In this document: positions 1 through 10,531 of the stretch, one piece after another
How the letters are laid out: each line of letters begins with the position of its first letter
Position numbering within the stretch: position 1 is the stretch's first letter
Assembly: GCA_030052745.1 (NCBI GenBank)
Contig: JANBVO010000004.1
Coordinates: 1,240,001 to 1,304,000, forward strand
From: Pleurostoma richardsiae
Lineage: Eukaryota > Ascomycota > Sordariomycetes > Calosphaeriales > Pleurostomataceae
Direction of reading: 5' to 3'
Length of the DNA stretch: 64,000 nt
The notes under the pieces: model-generated
What the model saw: the letters and a program-made list of their open reading frames with translations, nothing else
Databases searched by the model: none
What the model was told of the DNA's origin: nothing
Program-made: the position numbers and the translations under genes

Positions 1-2010
1 TAGCCACGATCCTGTTGATCCTACCCAGAATATACGCTAATAGCCCCTTTCTACCCGCCAAGAGCATATACTGTACAAGATCAATGCGGCTAAACAGAAA
101 CAGGCAGCCAGCTTCCAGAGCTGCTTGGCTTCACCGTCTCGAGTTCTAGCTCCTTCGGCGCTCGAGCTCGCGATACTCGTAGTCTTTCCTGTCGAGACTG
201 AGAGACGAGAGACTTCCATCGTGGATGGCGTCAGAGAGGACCCTGCAACTCGTCTTGTTTCAGCCACACTAGCAGTCTTGTATTTGTCGCTAACAGCTCT
301 CGCCGACTGGAACGCCGAGATAAGTTAGCAGCAGCAACCATCGTCTTAGTCGGCGTCTGCCTTCTCCTCAATACTTCACTCTCCGTGTTTCCTTCTCCCA
401 TCGTCCGGCCTCCCGCTCAAGAATCCCACAAGAACCGTGGATAATGGCGTCACCTGCGTTGTCCTGTAAATGGCAGAACAATTCATCCATACCACCCGCC
501 CGTCCACAGATCCGACCGGCGCCTTGGCGCTATGCGTTCATCGCGATCCTCGCGAGTAAGGACACGAAGCAAGTACCACTCCAAGGCGCATTCCTTCTGG
601 TCAAGAACCCCATGATCATCCCACGCCTAGCCGATCGTTGTTTGTTGTGCGCAACGACGGGGAGTGCGGAAGCTTATGTCGTAGTACCAGAATTGACGGC
701 TTAGGTCGCTCGCTAAACAATCGGGACAATGCGCGCAGGGGCGTACCCCGGAGGTATGCATGTCTTGTTTCTTCCCTCCGGCAGATCTGCAGATCTAGAA
801 TGATGTCAGGCTGTCTCAGTGGAACGGCAGTCTCCTTGGTGACAACCTCAGGCTACGATCCGTTAGCCGCTTCTCACATCCATCAGAACCCAGGAGTAAG
901 CATCGGCGCGTTTTGGCAACGTGGGCAAACACCCTACCAATAGGAATCAACCGCTCTACCCAGTGGCAGATGCAGGACATGAGTGTCGCCTTTCGATGTC
1001 GTTCCAGTCGCCATAACCAGGATCAATAACCTCTTCACGATCTATTGGTCGTTATCACATCTATTCGGTACTCATGTCAAGATAACAGGCACGACCATGT
1101 CCATCTGCTGTTTCTTCAGCGCCTCCACTCGCGTCTCCCCAGACCATTCAAGTGAATCGTCTGTCCTACGTTGAGCCCTTCCTACAGCAGTTCGAGGCGT
1201 CGCCTTCGAGCCCGCGCCGTTATCAACCGCCTTGGAAGATCATACTACAACTGGGAGCCATTGTGCCCTATCCTCAGAGTGCGGGTGTGGGGACTAGCCA
1301 GCTCGATGTTGCTGCCGGCAGGACAGCAGGGGGCATGAGAACTTTGTGACCGAGCGTCCGCCGGGTGAGAACTTTACTGGACATTTACGGCCTCAGCGTC
1401 CAGTCATCGACAACGCTGCTTACGGAAATTTCGTTCGTTCCCGCCGGAGCGGACCGCTTCTAACGACCAAGAGCTGTCGTGAATGGCTGATTTGTCTGCG
1501 CCTCTTGGGTACCGGGCCAGCAGATCACGCCGGCCGCCATCGTCCGCCTTTGAGTAGCACTTGACGGGATGACGGCGGAGCTTTCAAAATCATCAACCGT
1601 GGAGGCTGTCGGCCAACGCGATTATTTTTAGGGTGGGCGTTGAGGTGCATGCTGCACTGCCTCCTCGTTCGCTTGGGGGGATGGAATCTGGCCTATCATG
1701 TCAGCAGCATCTTGCACCGCGCCATTCCAAAATCTCCAAACAGAGAGAACGACACCTCCAAGATGACCGCCAGTTGGCGCTTACTGACAGCGCATCCGGT
1801 GGGCTTCGCAGCGTTAGCGGCGGCTGGCATTCGGAAGGGTCTCTTGCCGTCCGGTCACCACCATCACCGCTACCGCGCCTCGAATAGGACAGCTGGATAA
1901 GGCAAGTTTAGATTTCTGCCTCCGGAATAGATGTCGGCCGCTTCCTGTTGTCAGCGCCGCCCACGGTCGTTAGTTCTCACGGGGCTGCCGGCAGGTCGTT
2001 GCAAAAGTAC
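1..2010. other. intergenic, no recognisable gene
   Basis: Several short open frames overlap on both strands, but none begins with a well-placed ATG, shows a recognisable motif or joins to another frame by plausible introns. I see no tRNA or repeat structure. The right end leads into the cupin promoter. A terminal exon of a gene lying left of the window cannot be excluded. Confidence 0.5.
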
Positions 2011-2017
2011 TATAAGA
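2011..2017 (+). promoter_or_regulatory. TATA-like box of the cupin gene
   Basis: TATAAGA lies 253 bp upstream of the cupin ATG and ahead of a long pyrimidine tract. This arrangement is common in strongly expressed fungal genes for secreted proteins. The assignment rests on sequence and position only. Confidence 0.45.
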
Positions 2018-2099
2018 CCACCGGTGGTCAACTCTTCACGATGCCTGCTTCTGCTTCAGTATCATCATTGACAACTATTCAAGAAAACTTAAGGCTCGA

Positions 2100-2160
2100 T
2101 TTCCTTTCCTCTTTTCCTTTTCTACTACTCTTTTCATTTCCTTGTTTCCTTATTTCCTTG
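2100..2160 (+). promoter_or_regulatory. CT-rich tract before the cupin gene
   Basis: About 60 bp are almost pure pyrimidine on the coding strand. CT-rich tracts just upstream of the transcription start are a known feature of highly expressed filamentous-fungal genes, so transcription probably starts at or just after this tract. That is inferred, not shown. Confidence 0.4.
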
Positions 2161-2263
2161 GGTCTCTTGCGTCTTGCCTGTGATAGTCGGTGCTCAACTT
2201 CCTCTGCACTTTTTCTTCCGGACCAGGAGCAATTTCGGTTTCTATAACTCATAAACCATCAAA

Positions 2264-3130
2264 ATGCATTTCACTCCCGCAATCGCTGTTGCCATCTTGG
2301 CCCAGGCCGCTTCGGTCTTTGCCGCCCCTACCGCACCGTCTTCCACCTCAAACGCCGCGGCTGCGACCTCAACTCCCGGCCTGAGCCTTACGCAGCAACT
2401 GTTCATCGCTGACAGGTGTGCAACCCTAGCCATAAGTTATGCGGACCTTTCCAGTCTTGCTGACTCCTTCTTAGTGCTGTGGACCGCTTCAAGCTGCTTC
2501 CCGATGACAAGCAGTTCATCTTCGACTTCAACCAGCCCCAGGCGAACCCGGGCAAGGGCGGCGAGCTGGTCGCGGCCAACCGGAAGACATTCCCCGCGCT
2601 CGTCAGCACCGGTCAGGGCATGGCTCTTGGACGGGTCAAGCCCTGCGGCATGAACACGCTGCATGTTCATCCGAGGAGTGCCGAGCTCCAGATGGTCGTC
2701 GAGGGCCGCCTCGTCACCGAGATGACTCCCGAGAACGGCGTCCTTGACGCCAGCGGGAAGCGTCGCGTCATCACGACCGTAATCAATCCCTTCCAGATGA
2801 CGCCTTTCTACCAAGGCAGTAAGTAGTTCCTGCAGAGAACCTTGGCCTTGCAGCGTGCGATCTGCTGATACACAGATAGGCGTCCATACGCAGTTCAACC
2901 CCGATTGCTCCGACGCCGTCTTCGTGGCGGCTTTCGGCAACGAGGACTTCGGCACTGGCCAGGTTCCCGACGAGGTGTTCGCCTTCTCGGACGACGTGAT
3001 CGCCGCGAGCTTCGGCCAGACCATCGCTGGAGAGGACATCGACAAGGTCCGCCAGGCGATCCCGGCGAGCATTGCCCTTGGCGTTGAGCAGTGCCTCCAG
3101 AAGTGTGGCATCAAGAAGCGCTCTCAGTAG
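2264..3130 (+). CDS. secreted germin/spherulin-like cupin
   Basis: Exons 2264-2415, 2475-2818 and 2880-3130 give 248 residues. The start ATG has a good fungal context (ATCAAAATG). Residues 1-20 form a hydrophobic signal peptide ending in FA/AP, followed by a Ser/Thr/Ala-rich linker. Cupin motif 1 is clear: Gly109, His114, His116, Glu121 and Gly128, the usual His-His-Glu metal ligands. Motif 2 (YQGSVHTQFNP) supplies the last His and follows the second intron directly. The length and C-terminal layout resemble the single-cupin spherulin-1/germin-like proteins of fungi and slime moulds, which are extracellular and in plants may have oxalate oxidase or superoxide dismutase activity. Activity cannot be inferred here. 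Both joins keep the frame and restore the cupin core. Confidence 0.88.
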
Positions 3131-3480
3131 ACACGGGCACTACCAATCCCAACGGCATATTTAGAGAAAGGGTAGGACAGGACGGCAGCATCATGATACC
3201 CTGGATAGACGGTTATGAGATGACTGGCATGGCATGGCATTCACGAGACATGGATTGCATCACGGTGGTCTAGACAATTTTGAGTTATAGTATTGCATTG
3301 GTCCGGAGTTCTTGTGCTTAGGGCGTTTGGTTTTGTTATGGAAAGCGATTTGTTTAACTTCTTCACACTCATTTGAAAGACCACTTTATGCATCAGAAAA
3401 ACAGAGAAAAGACCCCCTAAATATGAGGGGAAGAAAACGAGCCACGGAATCCAGTGATGCCACTGGCCTTCCAGCCCGAC
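3131..3480. other. intergenic between convergent genes
   Basis: This is the shared 3' flank of the cupin and dehydrogenase genes. It is moderately AT-rich with no gene or repeat seen. Confidence 0.6.
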
Positions 3481-4516
3481 TCAGTACTCAAACTTCTCTC
3501 CGACCAAATCCTCGCTCATCTTCCACAGCCTCTCCGCATCCACCGGGTCCAGCGCCCGCGGGTCCAGCGTGGCAGGATCTGTGAATAGGTTGCAGTCCTC
3601 GAGGAATACGCCCTCCTCCCCCTCCAGCGCCGGGTCCAGCGCGGCCCGCAGCGTCGTCGAGCACCCCTGCTGCAGCGTCTTCCACCTGGACGGCATCTTC
3701 CCGCCCGGGACCACCATCCGCACCGCCTCCGCGACGAGCTCCGGCGTCGAGAACTTCTGCAGCCCGCTCGGGATGCTGCCCGGGTGCAGCGCGTACGCGC
3801 GCGCGCCCCTCCCGCCGCCGCCCCTCGCCAGCCGCGCGTTCAGCGCCACCGTGAAGAGGATGTTGGCCGTCTTGGCCTGCCCGTAGCCCGCGAGCGGCGT
3901 GTACGAGCCCTCCCGCAAGAAGTTGGGGTCGTCCCACCGAACGGGCCCCATCTTGTTGCCAGAGCTCGACACGTTGACGATCCGCGCGACGGGTCCCGCG
4001 GCCAGGACCTTGGGCATCAGCCGGTTGGTCAGCACGAAGTGGCCCAGGTGGCACGAGGCCAGCTGCAGCTCGAAGCCCTCGGGGGTGCGCGACAGGGGGC
4101 ACCACATGACGCCGGCGTTGTTGATGACCACGTCGATGCGGGGGATCTCCGGGTCGGCGAGGATGGCGTCGGCGGCGGCGCGGACGCTGGCGAGGGAGGC
4201 GAGGTCCACCTCGACGAACTTGACGAGGATGGATGGGTCCTTGGCGCGGATGCTGTCGATGACGGGCTGGCACTTTGTGCGGGACCGCCCGAGGAGGAGC
4301 AGCGCGGCGGGAGAGCCGGCGGCGAGGGAAAGCGCGGTCTCGGCGCCGATGCCGCCGGGACTGGGGCCGGTGATGAGGACTGGACGTTGTATTAGTGGTG
4401 TGTCTGAACAACCTGTATATGTTGTGATATTTGTACTTACAGATGCGACCCTTGACCTGTTCTGGGAATGAGCGGACTATCTCCAGTCCCTCGGTCTCGT
4501 ATCCAAACTTTGGCAT
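3481..4516 (-). CDS. short-chain dehydrogenase/reductase (retinol-dehydrogenase-like)
   Basis: Exons 4516-4441 and 4379-3481 (intron 4440-4380, GTAAGT...CAG) encode 324 residues. The splice rebuilds beta-strand 1 and the nucleotide-binding motif TGPSPGGIG (Thr29-Gly37), the TGxxxGxG signature of classical SDRs. NNAG lies at residues 112-115, the catalytic Ser near 163-165, and Tyr191-x3-Lys195 forms the YxxxK pair. The order and length fit the RDH/WWOX-like branch of fungal SDRs, which use NADP(H) on varied carbonyl or alcohol substrates. There is no obvious signal or membrane segment. The cupin next door is convergent, so co-regulation is not implied. The substrate cannot be named. The gene is notably GC-rich, which leaves long open shadow frames on the other strand. 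Confidence 0.88.
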
Positions 4517-4633
4517 GGCTATCTATGGTGATAAGAGCTGTTATGCGGTCCTGTAACTCGGGGGAACTGTCTCAACAGATGATGGTTGTGTGCTGGCTGT
4601 ACCGCGATAACTGAGGGACAATAGTGTCCGACA

Positions 4634-4643
4634 CTTATATATA
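4634..4643 (-). promoter_or_regulatory. TATA box of the dehydrogenase gene
   Basis: TATATATAAG read on the minus strand lies about 118 bp upstream of the dehydrogenase ATG. It is a good TATA match at a plausible distance. The call rests on sequence and position only. Confidence 0.45.
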
Positions 4644-4649
4644 TCAGTG

Positions 4650-5709
4650 CACTGCATGTCTGCCACCATGTTTCCGAGTCTCCTGCGGACCCCCTCTGCC
4701 TCTACGGCATCGTCGTACGACCGAGCCTGTGCTAAGCGGCACACGCCCGCTTTGACGATGTACAAACATGCGCGATTAGTCATGGGCGCTCCCTTACAGC
4801 ACACTCTCGGCCGCCGGGAAGCTGCGGGCTGAGGGGCTCCGCCTCGTTGTCAGTCGCCGAAGCGGGCCTGCGGCCGCTCGTTCCCCATAAAAACCGGCGT
4901 TGCGGGTCTGATCCGCGATGAGACTCCGGACATTAAGGGGAGCTTTTCTCCGGCAGACCGGAGGACAGCCACGATGAGCCGGGCGACTTCTTATTTACGA
5001 TGCACCTGCAGAACGGCGTCCAAATCAATTACGTCGGTTCCACACCTCATGGTCAGTCTTTATTCTGTTTCGTCCTGCTGCGGGAAGGACGCCCGCATTG
5101 ACTGAGAGTAAGTAAGACTACTCAAGGTACCTCATGAATGGGCTCGGATAGCCACCGCATGGAGGCACTGCAGGACACCCGCGAAACAGCACTTCATTAT
5201 TCCTCATCATGACTCATATCTCTGCTTTCTTGTGTTACAAAAGCGCAATTACTGTTGGTTTCCTCAAGGTGTCGGAGCTGTTGGATAACCCTTGGCCCCA
5301 AACCACAACTTAAATGAAAATGCTGACTAAACAGCCACCAAACCCTTCGTCGCTGCTTCGACTGCTCTGCGCGCTTCCAACAAACAACTACCCGCACCCG
5401 CCTCGGTCAACGCAATAGTAGTAGCGACTGGGAACAAAGAGGAAAAGTACTTGAGAAGGCAGGACTACAGTTGACCGACTCTGGAATGCCGGTCTGCCTG
5501 TTTTTCGCTGTTTAACTCCTCATTGAGAGGCGCGGCTAGGAGTGGGAAGACGGCATTCAGCTTGTTCGCAAACCTCGTACTCGGACCTGCACTCGTAATA
5601 GATGCTGGCTGCATTTCCCTGGGACATGCAAGCTGCTGAGACCGCCTCCCAGAGCTGCTAGAAGGCCTGGCACTCGCTACCCCACTGCAAGGGCCAGAAT
5701 CCGGACATC
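4650..5709. other. divergent promoter region
   Basis: This is the upstream region shared by the dehydrogenase (minus) and the Clr2 gene (plus). It contains one AAGGTACCTC 10-mer at 5124-5133 that recurs at 62268-62277. No further gene was recognised. Confidence 0.5.
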
Positions 5710-7480
5710 ATGGCCACCGCTACAGCGAAGAAAGCCGCACCCGCGGCCACCTCGAAGACCAAGAAAGGCACAGAGGCCAAGGAGACGTTCACGCCCGTGT
5801 TTGTCCACCGCAGTGATGGGAAGGAATGGATACTGCAGTCGTCCCACAGTTACTCGGCTCCGGCTACCGAACAAGACCCGGAGCTGGTGCGATACATGGC
5901 GAGTCTAGGCAGGTCTATCAAGACCGCGTTGTTCTGGCCCCAAGGTGCGCCCCATTGGTGAAGTCCCCGTCCTCCGAGCCACCACTAAGTGTGATCAAGA
6001 GCAAGAGTACATGGTACATCTACCCGAGGGCTACCAGCTACGACTCAAGACATCCAAGAGTAAAGAAGGTGAGGATACTTGTTCTACGAGACGAGCCACT
6101 GAAGCTAACACGACACCCGTCCCAGGCAAATCCTCCTCGCGGACAGATCAGTTTCTGTTCGGCTATCCCATCAGCAGCAATGAATCCTATCTTTACAGGA
6201 GCCCCAATGAGTTTCTGCCTCATCTGCTCTGGCTGATGAGTGACTCTGTCGACCCTACGGATTGTATCTGTAAGAACTGCACCAGGGCCTTCGGCGCGTC
6301 CAAGAAAGCGAGCAAAGCCATGGACGCCGGTCCCGCTGCGACCAGTCCCAACATCACTACTGAAGCCCTTGGAAAAGCGGCGCCGCCGCCGGCAGGACAG
6401 GTACCCGTACAGCCAAGCGCTGCCGCGCCCAATGCCCCTCCGGCTCGACCAGTCGCGGCTTCTCCTCCCACACCAAGGCTACCAGATTCGGCATTGATGT
6501 TCCGCATCGGAGAGATGGTCTGGTTCAGGGAGACCGCCTGGCGGATCGGCATCATCACCGCCATCGAGGCGGACCCCGGCGCCGAGCCCGGCGCGAGCGG
6601 CGACGCGGCCCTCCGGTTCACCCTGGCGCCGCTCGGCCACGCGGCGCTCCACCAGCTGCTCCACCAGAAGAACACGGTCAAGAAGGCGGCCGACATGCGG
6701 CCGTTCCTCACCTACAGCGTGCCCCAGACCACGGGCGTGCTGGCGGGCAAGACCTTCGGCGAGGTGGACTGGCCGGCGTTCGCGCAGGAGCACGCCAGCA
6801 ACAACGCGCACTCGCTGGCGGGGCTGGTGCTCGAGGCGTCCAAGATGGCCGCCAAGGCCATCGACCGCAGCTACTCGCCCTTCAACCGCATGGCCCCGGC
6901 GTCGCCAACGCGACTGGCCTACGGCGGGGTCTTCCTCGGCGCGGAGCAGGTCCGCGTCGGGGACCCGATCCGCCTCAAGGCGCAGCCCGGGCTGGTCATG
7001 GAGGTGAGGGAGGTCTACGAGGAGACCACCACCGGCAGTCTGGTCCTGAACTTCTCCGGAAACATCTACCGCCTCAAGTCCTTCGGCGGCGGCGGCAGCG
7101 GCGCCCCCGACGCGCAGCAGCAGCCGCAGGGCGCCGCCTTCCAGCAGGAGGTGCAGTTCCGCAACCAGGTGCAGCAGGCGGCCGGGGTGCGCTGGGCATG
7201 GGAGCTGGTGGAGCAGGGCGTGGTGCGCGCGGAGGCGGACATGGGCGGGCGGTTCTACCTGACGGCGGTGCTGATGCCGCTCGTGGAGCCGGCGCTGTTC
7301 CGGGCCGCGCTCGAGAAGGGAGCCGTCGAGGACGCGTCGGCGTACCTGAACAACCGGATGCATGGGGGCGGGGGCTACATAGGGCGGATGCCCAACCGCA
7401 GGGCCGCCATTGGGGCGGGCATCAGCGCGGAAGCCAGCGCGCAGCTGGTGATGGGCGAGGGGATCATAGAGGAGAACTGA
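5710..7480 (+). CDS. clr2: Clr2-like transcriptional silencing protein (SHREC subunit)
   Basis: Exons 5710-5944, 6000-6068 and 6126-7480 give 552 residues. The second intron (57 nt) keeps frame and has no stop, but its GTGAGG...GCTAAC...CCCAG signals and the odd peptide it would add argue that it is spliced. The N-terminal Clr2 domain (about residues 79-155) holds LPEGYQL, FLFGYP and SPNEFLPHLLWL, then a Cys cluster (Cys148, Cys150, Cys153). A Pro/Ala-rich linker follows. The Clr2 C-terminal domain (about 226-419) begins RIGEMVWF and includes FNRMAPASPTRLAYGG and GDPIRLK. In fission yeast, Clr2 belongs to the Snf2/HDAC repressor complex SHREC with Clr1, Clr3 and Mit1, acting in heterochromatic silencing. 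The family call is from recalled motifs. Partners are not visible here. Confidence 0.82.
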
Positions 7481-9385
7481 GAGCAGCGGCAGGAGGTGTT
7501 ACTGGGCTGTCGAGGGGTGCATAACAGTTCAGTCTGGGGCACTGTGGCACGTACTGCCCAAGCTCTTAGTCTACGTTGCTGTTCCCAGATGTGCTGCTGT
7601 ATTCTACGGTCTATGGAAAACCTTGCCATTATTGTGCTACACTATTCAAAACACTACCGGATACCATGCCGAAAGTGGTCTGCCACAAGAGAACCCGATC
7701 GTCCAGATTTCTGCTTCCCAGGCCAGCCGTATCATGTTTCACTCTTGCATCCTTCCCAGTCTTGATGTACCCAAACCCGGCCGGGGCGTACCACCCGACT
7801 CCTCGGCACGGCCATTCCGACCAAGCTGTACGCACCCTGCCAGTCTCACAAGTGCCACAGCTACACAGGCAAGACCCAGATCATCGGCGGCCGAGAGGCG
7901 GCACGGCATCAGCTCGAAAAACTACCGGACGAGCTATCCAGCGCCATCGTAGAACCAAAAAGCGCCATACTGTGTTACACCGGAGCTGACATCAGGCCAA
8001 AATAGGAGGTGTTGGTCCCGACCGCCTGGGAAGTCCCCCCCCATTTGCCACCACCCAGCGGTGAGAAAAAAAGACAGGGGGGTTAGGAAGACGGTACGGT
8101 AAGCGGGAAAATGGTTGATTAAGGGGGGGCAAAAAGCGGGAAAAGAGTGGCGGGCGAGCAAGCATTGGAGGATGCCTGCCTGTACGGTAAGACTCGCTAG
8201 GACCGGGGGCCAATCCCAATCCTCCGGTAACTGCGGGTGAGGAGGGAAATTCCGCTTCTCGCTCTCCCTGGTGTGGTCCTCACGGCCCGGTCCAAGGGGG
8301 CGGGAATGGGGAGAGAGGTATCAGCAGGAAGCATGATGAGTTGGCGTACTCTAGTGTTGCACAGAAAGGGACGGGGACACTACGCTTGTCTGCCGGTGCG
8401 CCTCTGAGTGCCGAGACACGACAGCACAGAGCAAACATGGCTTGACTCGGTATCTCACACGCTGATCATATTGCGTAGCACGGCAGGCCAAGAGGGCATG
8501 CTCTGCTGCACGTTTGCATGGCTGGATCCATATCATCCATCGCCATCACAGCGGCGGAGCCCACAGTAGAGAGACATGGTGTCCTAGGATCAGGGCATAT
8601 GTCACGAGCACAAATGCCCGCTTTTCATGTTTGAGAAGAATGGCTGGCTGTGGAGGAACTGGAAGAAGAAGAGTCTGTTGTGAGGGGGAGCAATCCCGCA
8701 TCTCTCACACTCCCGCCTAGATTTTGCGTCCGCGTCTCTCACCCTTTCCCCCTTCTATCTCTTCACCCGAATTACATGCGGTTTGTCCCCGAAGTCGGAA
8801 ACGCCCTCCTGCACACTGTATCGACGGCCCACTGGTTGCAGGATTCCGTTAACGGATCTCCTCGTGTTACGAGTGTCCTTTCGCGCAGTCTCGTAGATGA
8901 ACCGTCTAGATCCTTCATCGGCAATGGATATCCCAATCTAATGATGAATGCAGTAACAGAGTCGTCGAGATGCAGGAAACCGTAGCCGGGTCAAAAACGA
9001 TATGCTCTCATTGGGTCATGGTGGTCGTGTCTGATGATATGCGTCAAATATCGTCGTGTAAGGTTGTTGTTCGGCCCCCGTTCTCTCTCCGAAACAGGAG
9101 TGAGGACGGAAGGGCGATGAAAAGGCAAAGAAAAGGAGTGTTGCTTGCATGCCGACAGAAATTCTTGAATCCTGGAGAGGGCAGAACAGATAGCGGAATC
9201 GAGATCGAGTCTCCGAAGAGACACGACTCGGCTGCTCTCGGACCCAGGATGCTGGCCGCGGCGTGTAGATAAAGAAGAGTCCATTTTATCCAGTTAAGAA
9301 GTATCCGTCGTTTGAGTGCACCGATTTGGCTTTAAAGGCTCGTTGACCTCCACCTTGCCGGAGGGCCGAGAGCGTGGGGCCGATG
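7481..9385. other. intergenic, convergent gene ends
   Basis: This stretch separates the 3' ends of the Clr2 and zinc-module genes. Around 8030-8130 there are runs of six or seven G or C and short A runs, but not the four regularly spaced G-tracts of a clear quadruplex. No coding pattern was found. Confidence 0.5.
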
Positions 9386-10531
9386 TCACTTCAACTTCAA
9401 AGCCTCGAGTTTGGCCTCTATGCTCTTCAGGATCTCGGGGTCGGGTTCTGGTTCCACTCGCTGGGGTTTCAGGCGTTTACAATCGCCGCATCGCTTGTGC
9501 GAACAATTGCTGCACTCTGCACCTTCGTCGGGATTGGGCGGGTACCTCGTACCGCACTCATGACAGTTGTAGTACGGTATCGAGTTGGGTCCAAACTCAT
9601 CGCCAGGATACCCATACGGATACTTGTCTTTCTTGGCCCTATGCGACTGTTAGCATCAACACAAACGGGATGAGAAGTGTCCACCTACGGATCACGGGGA
9701 CAATCGGTGCAGCGGACGTGGCCACAATTGGAGCAAGTCTTGTTGCCAGACTGGAACAGCTTCTGACAGACATGACATGTCCGCCTCACCCGCTGACGAG
9801 GCTTCTTGTGGACCAGCTCCTGGCCACCAGCCTTGCCCGGTCTCTTCAAGACGATCTTCTTGTCGGAGATATCCCAGTCAGCAATGATCGGAGCATTCTC
9901 GGCACGCTCCTTGATGATAGCCGCTCTCCTCTCGCGGCTTGCAATCTTCTCGGCCTCAGTCCGCTTCGGCGGGCTACGAGTGCACTGCTTGCAGCGGGTG
10001 TGGCCACATTTGGGACACTCCTTAGCAGCTCCGAACGTCGAGTTGCATAAATGGCATTTGCGATGTACCCGCATGCGGATCGGCTTCTCAACGCGCAGCG
10101 CATCTCCTTCAGTCGAGTGCCATTCGCTCGGCTTGATCTCCAGCCCGAACTTCTCAGCTAGCTTCCTCGCACGCTCCTCGTGGATCTTCGACCTCGGAAT
10201 ACGCTGGCCCTCAAACGGCGGCTCTTCCGGTTTCGTCGTAGTCTCGGCGGCAACGGGTTCGCTATGAGCACAATTAGTTAAGTAGCCCTGAATAAAATTT
10301 CCACGCAGCCTCGAACAGAGCTTGAGGTCCGAACGAGCAAGCAAGCGAAGCATTAAAAGTGTCAGCATACCTCGGGGCAGGAGCAGTCGAGGGACCGGCC
10401 TTCGAGGTCAAGGTAGAAAGCCGCTTCGAAGGATCCGCCTTCTTCAGAACGGTCTTGACCCTAGACAGCAACTTCCCGACGCCCTTCTTCTCCTTTGGGA
10501 CGGATGGTCCCGCTTGTGCCGGTGAGCTCAT
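9386..10531 (-). CDS. protein with three repeated zinc-binding modules
   Basis: Exons 10531-10371, 10261-9689 and 9638-9386 encode 328 residues. A basic N-terminus (residues 1-50, Lys/Ser/Pro-rich) is followed by three similar Cys modules: 123-147 (CHLC...CPKCGHTRCKQC), 216-241 (CHVC...CSNCGHVRCTDC) and 270-298 (CHEC...CSNCSHKRCGDC). Each has the spacing CxxC-n-CxxC/S-H-x-RC-xx-C, giving six Cys and one His, like a zinc ribbon or a degenerate RING/PHD-type finger. Charged helices rich in Arg and Glu join modules 1 and 2. The third module appears only after removal of the 50-nt intron 9639-9688, which supports the join. I recognise the pattern from uncharacterised fungal proteins but know no function. 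A nucleic-acid or protein-binding role is a guess. Confidence 0.82.

Noticed and set aside
1-2010. Overlapping short frames in the left flank
   Set aside because: Most lack an ATG, overlap on both strands, and show no domain or splice continuity.
6479-7363. Minus-strand frame opposite the Clr2 gene
   Set aside because: It is an antisense shadow of the GC-rich Clr2 C-terminal region with no motif or plausible start.
8030-8130. G-runs suggesting a quadruplex
   Set aside because: The runs are spread over both strands and do not form four G-tracts with short loops on one strand.
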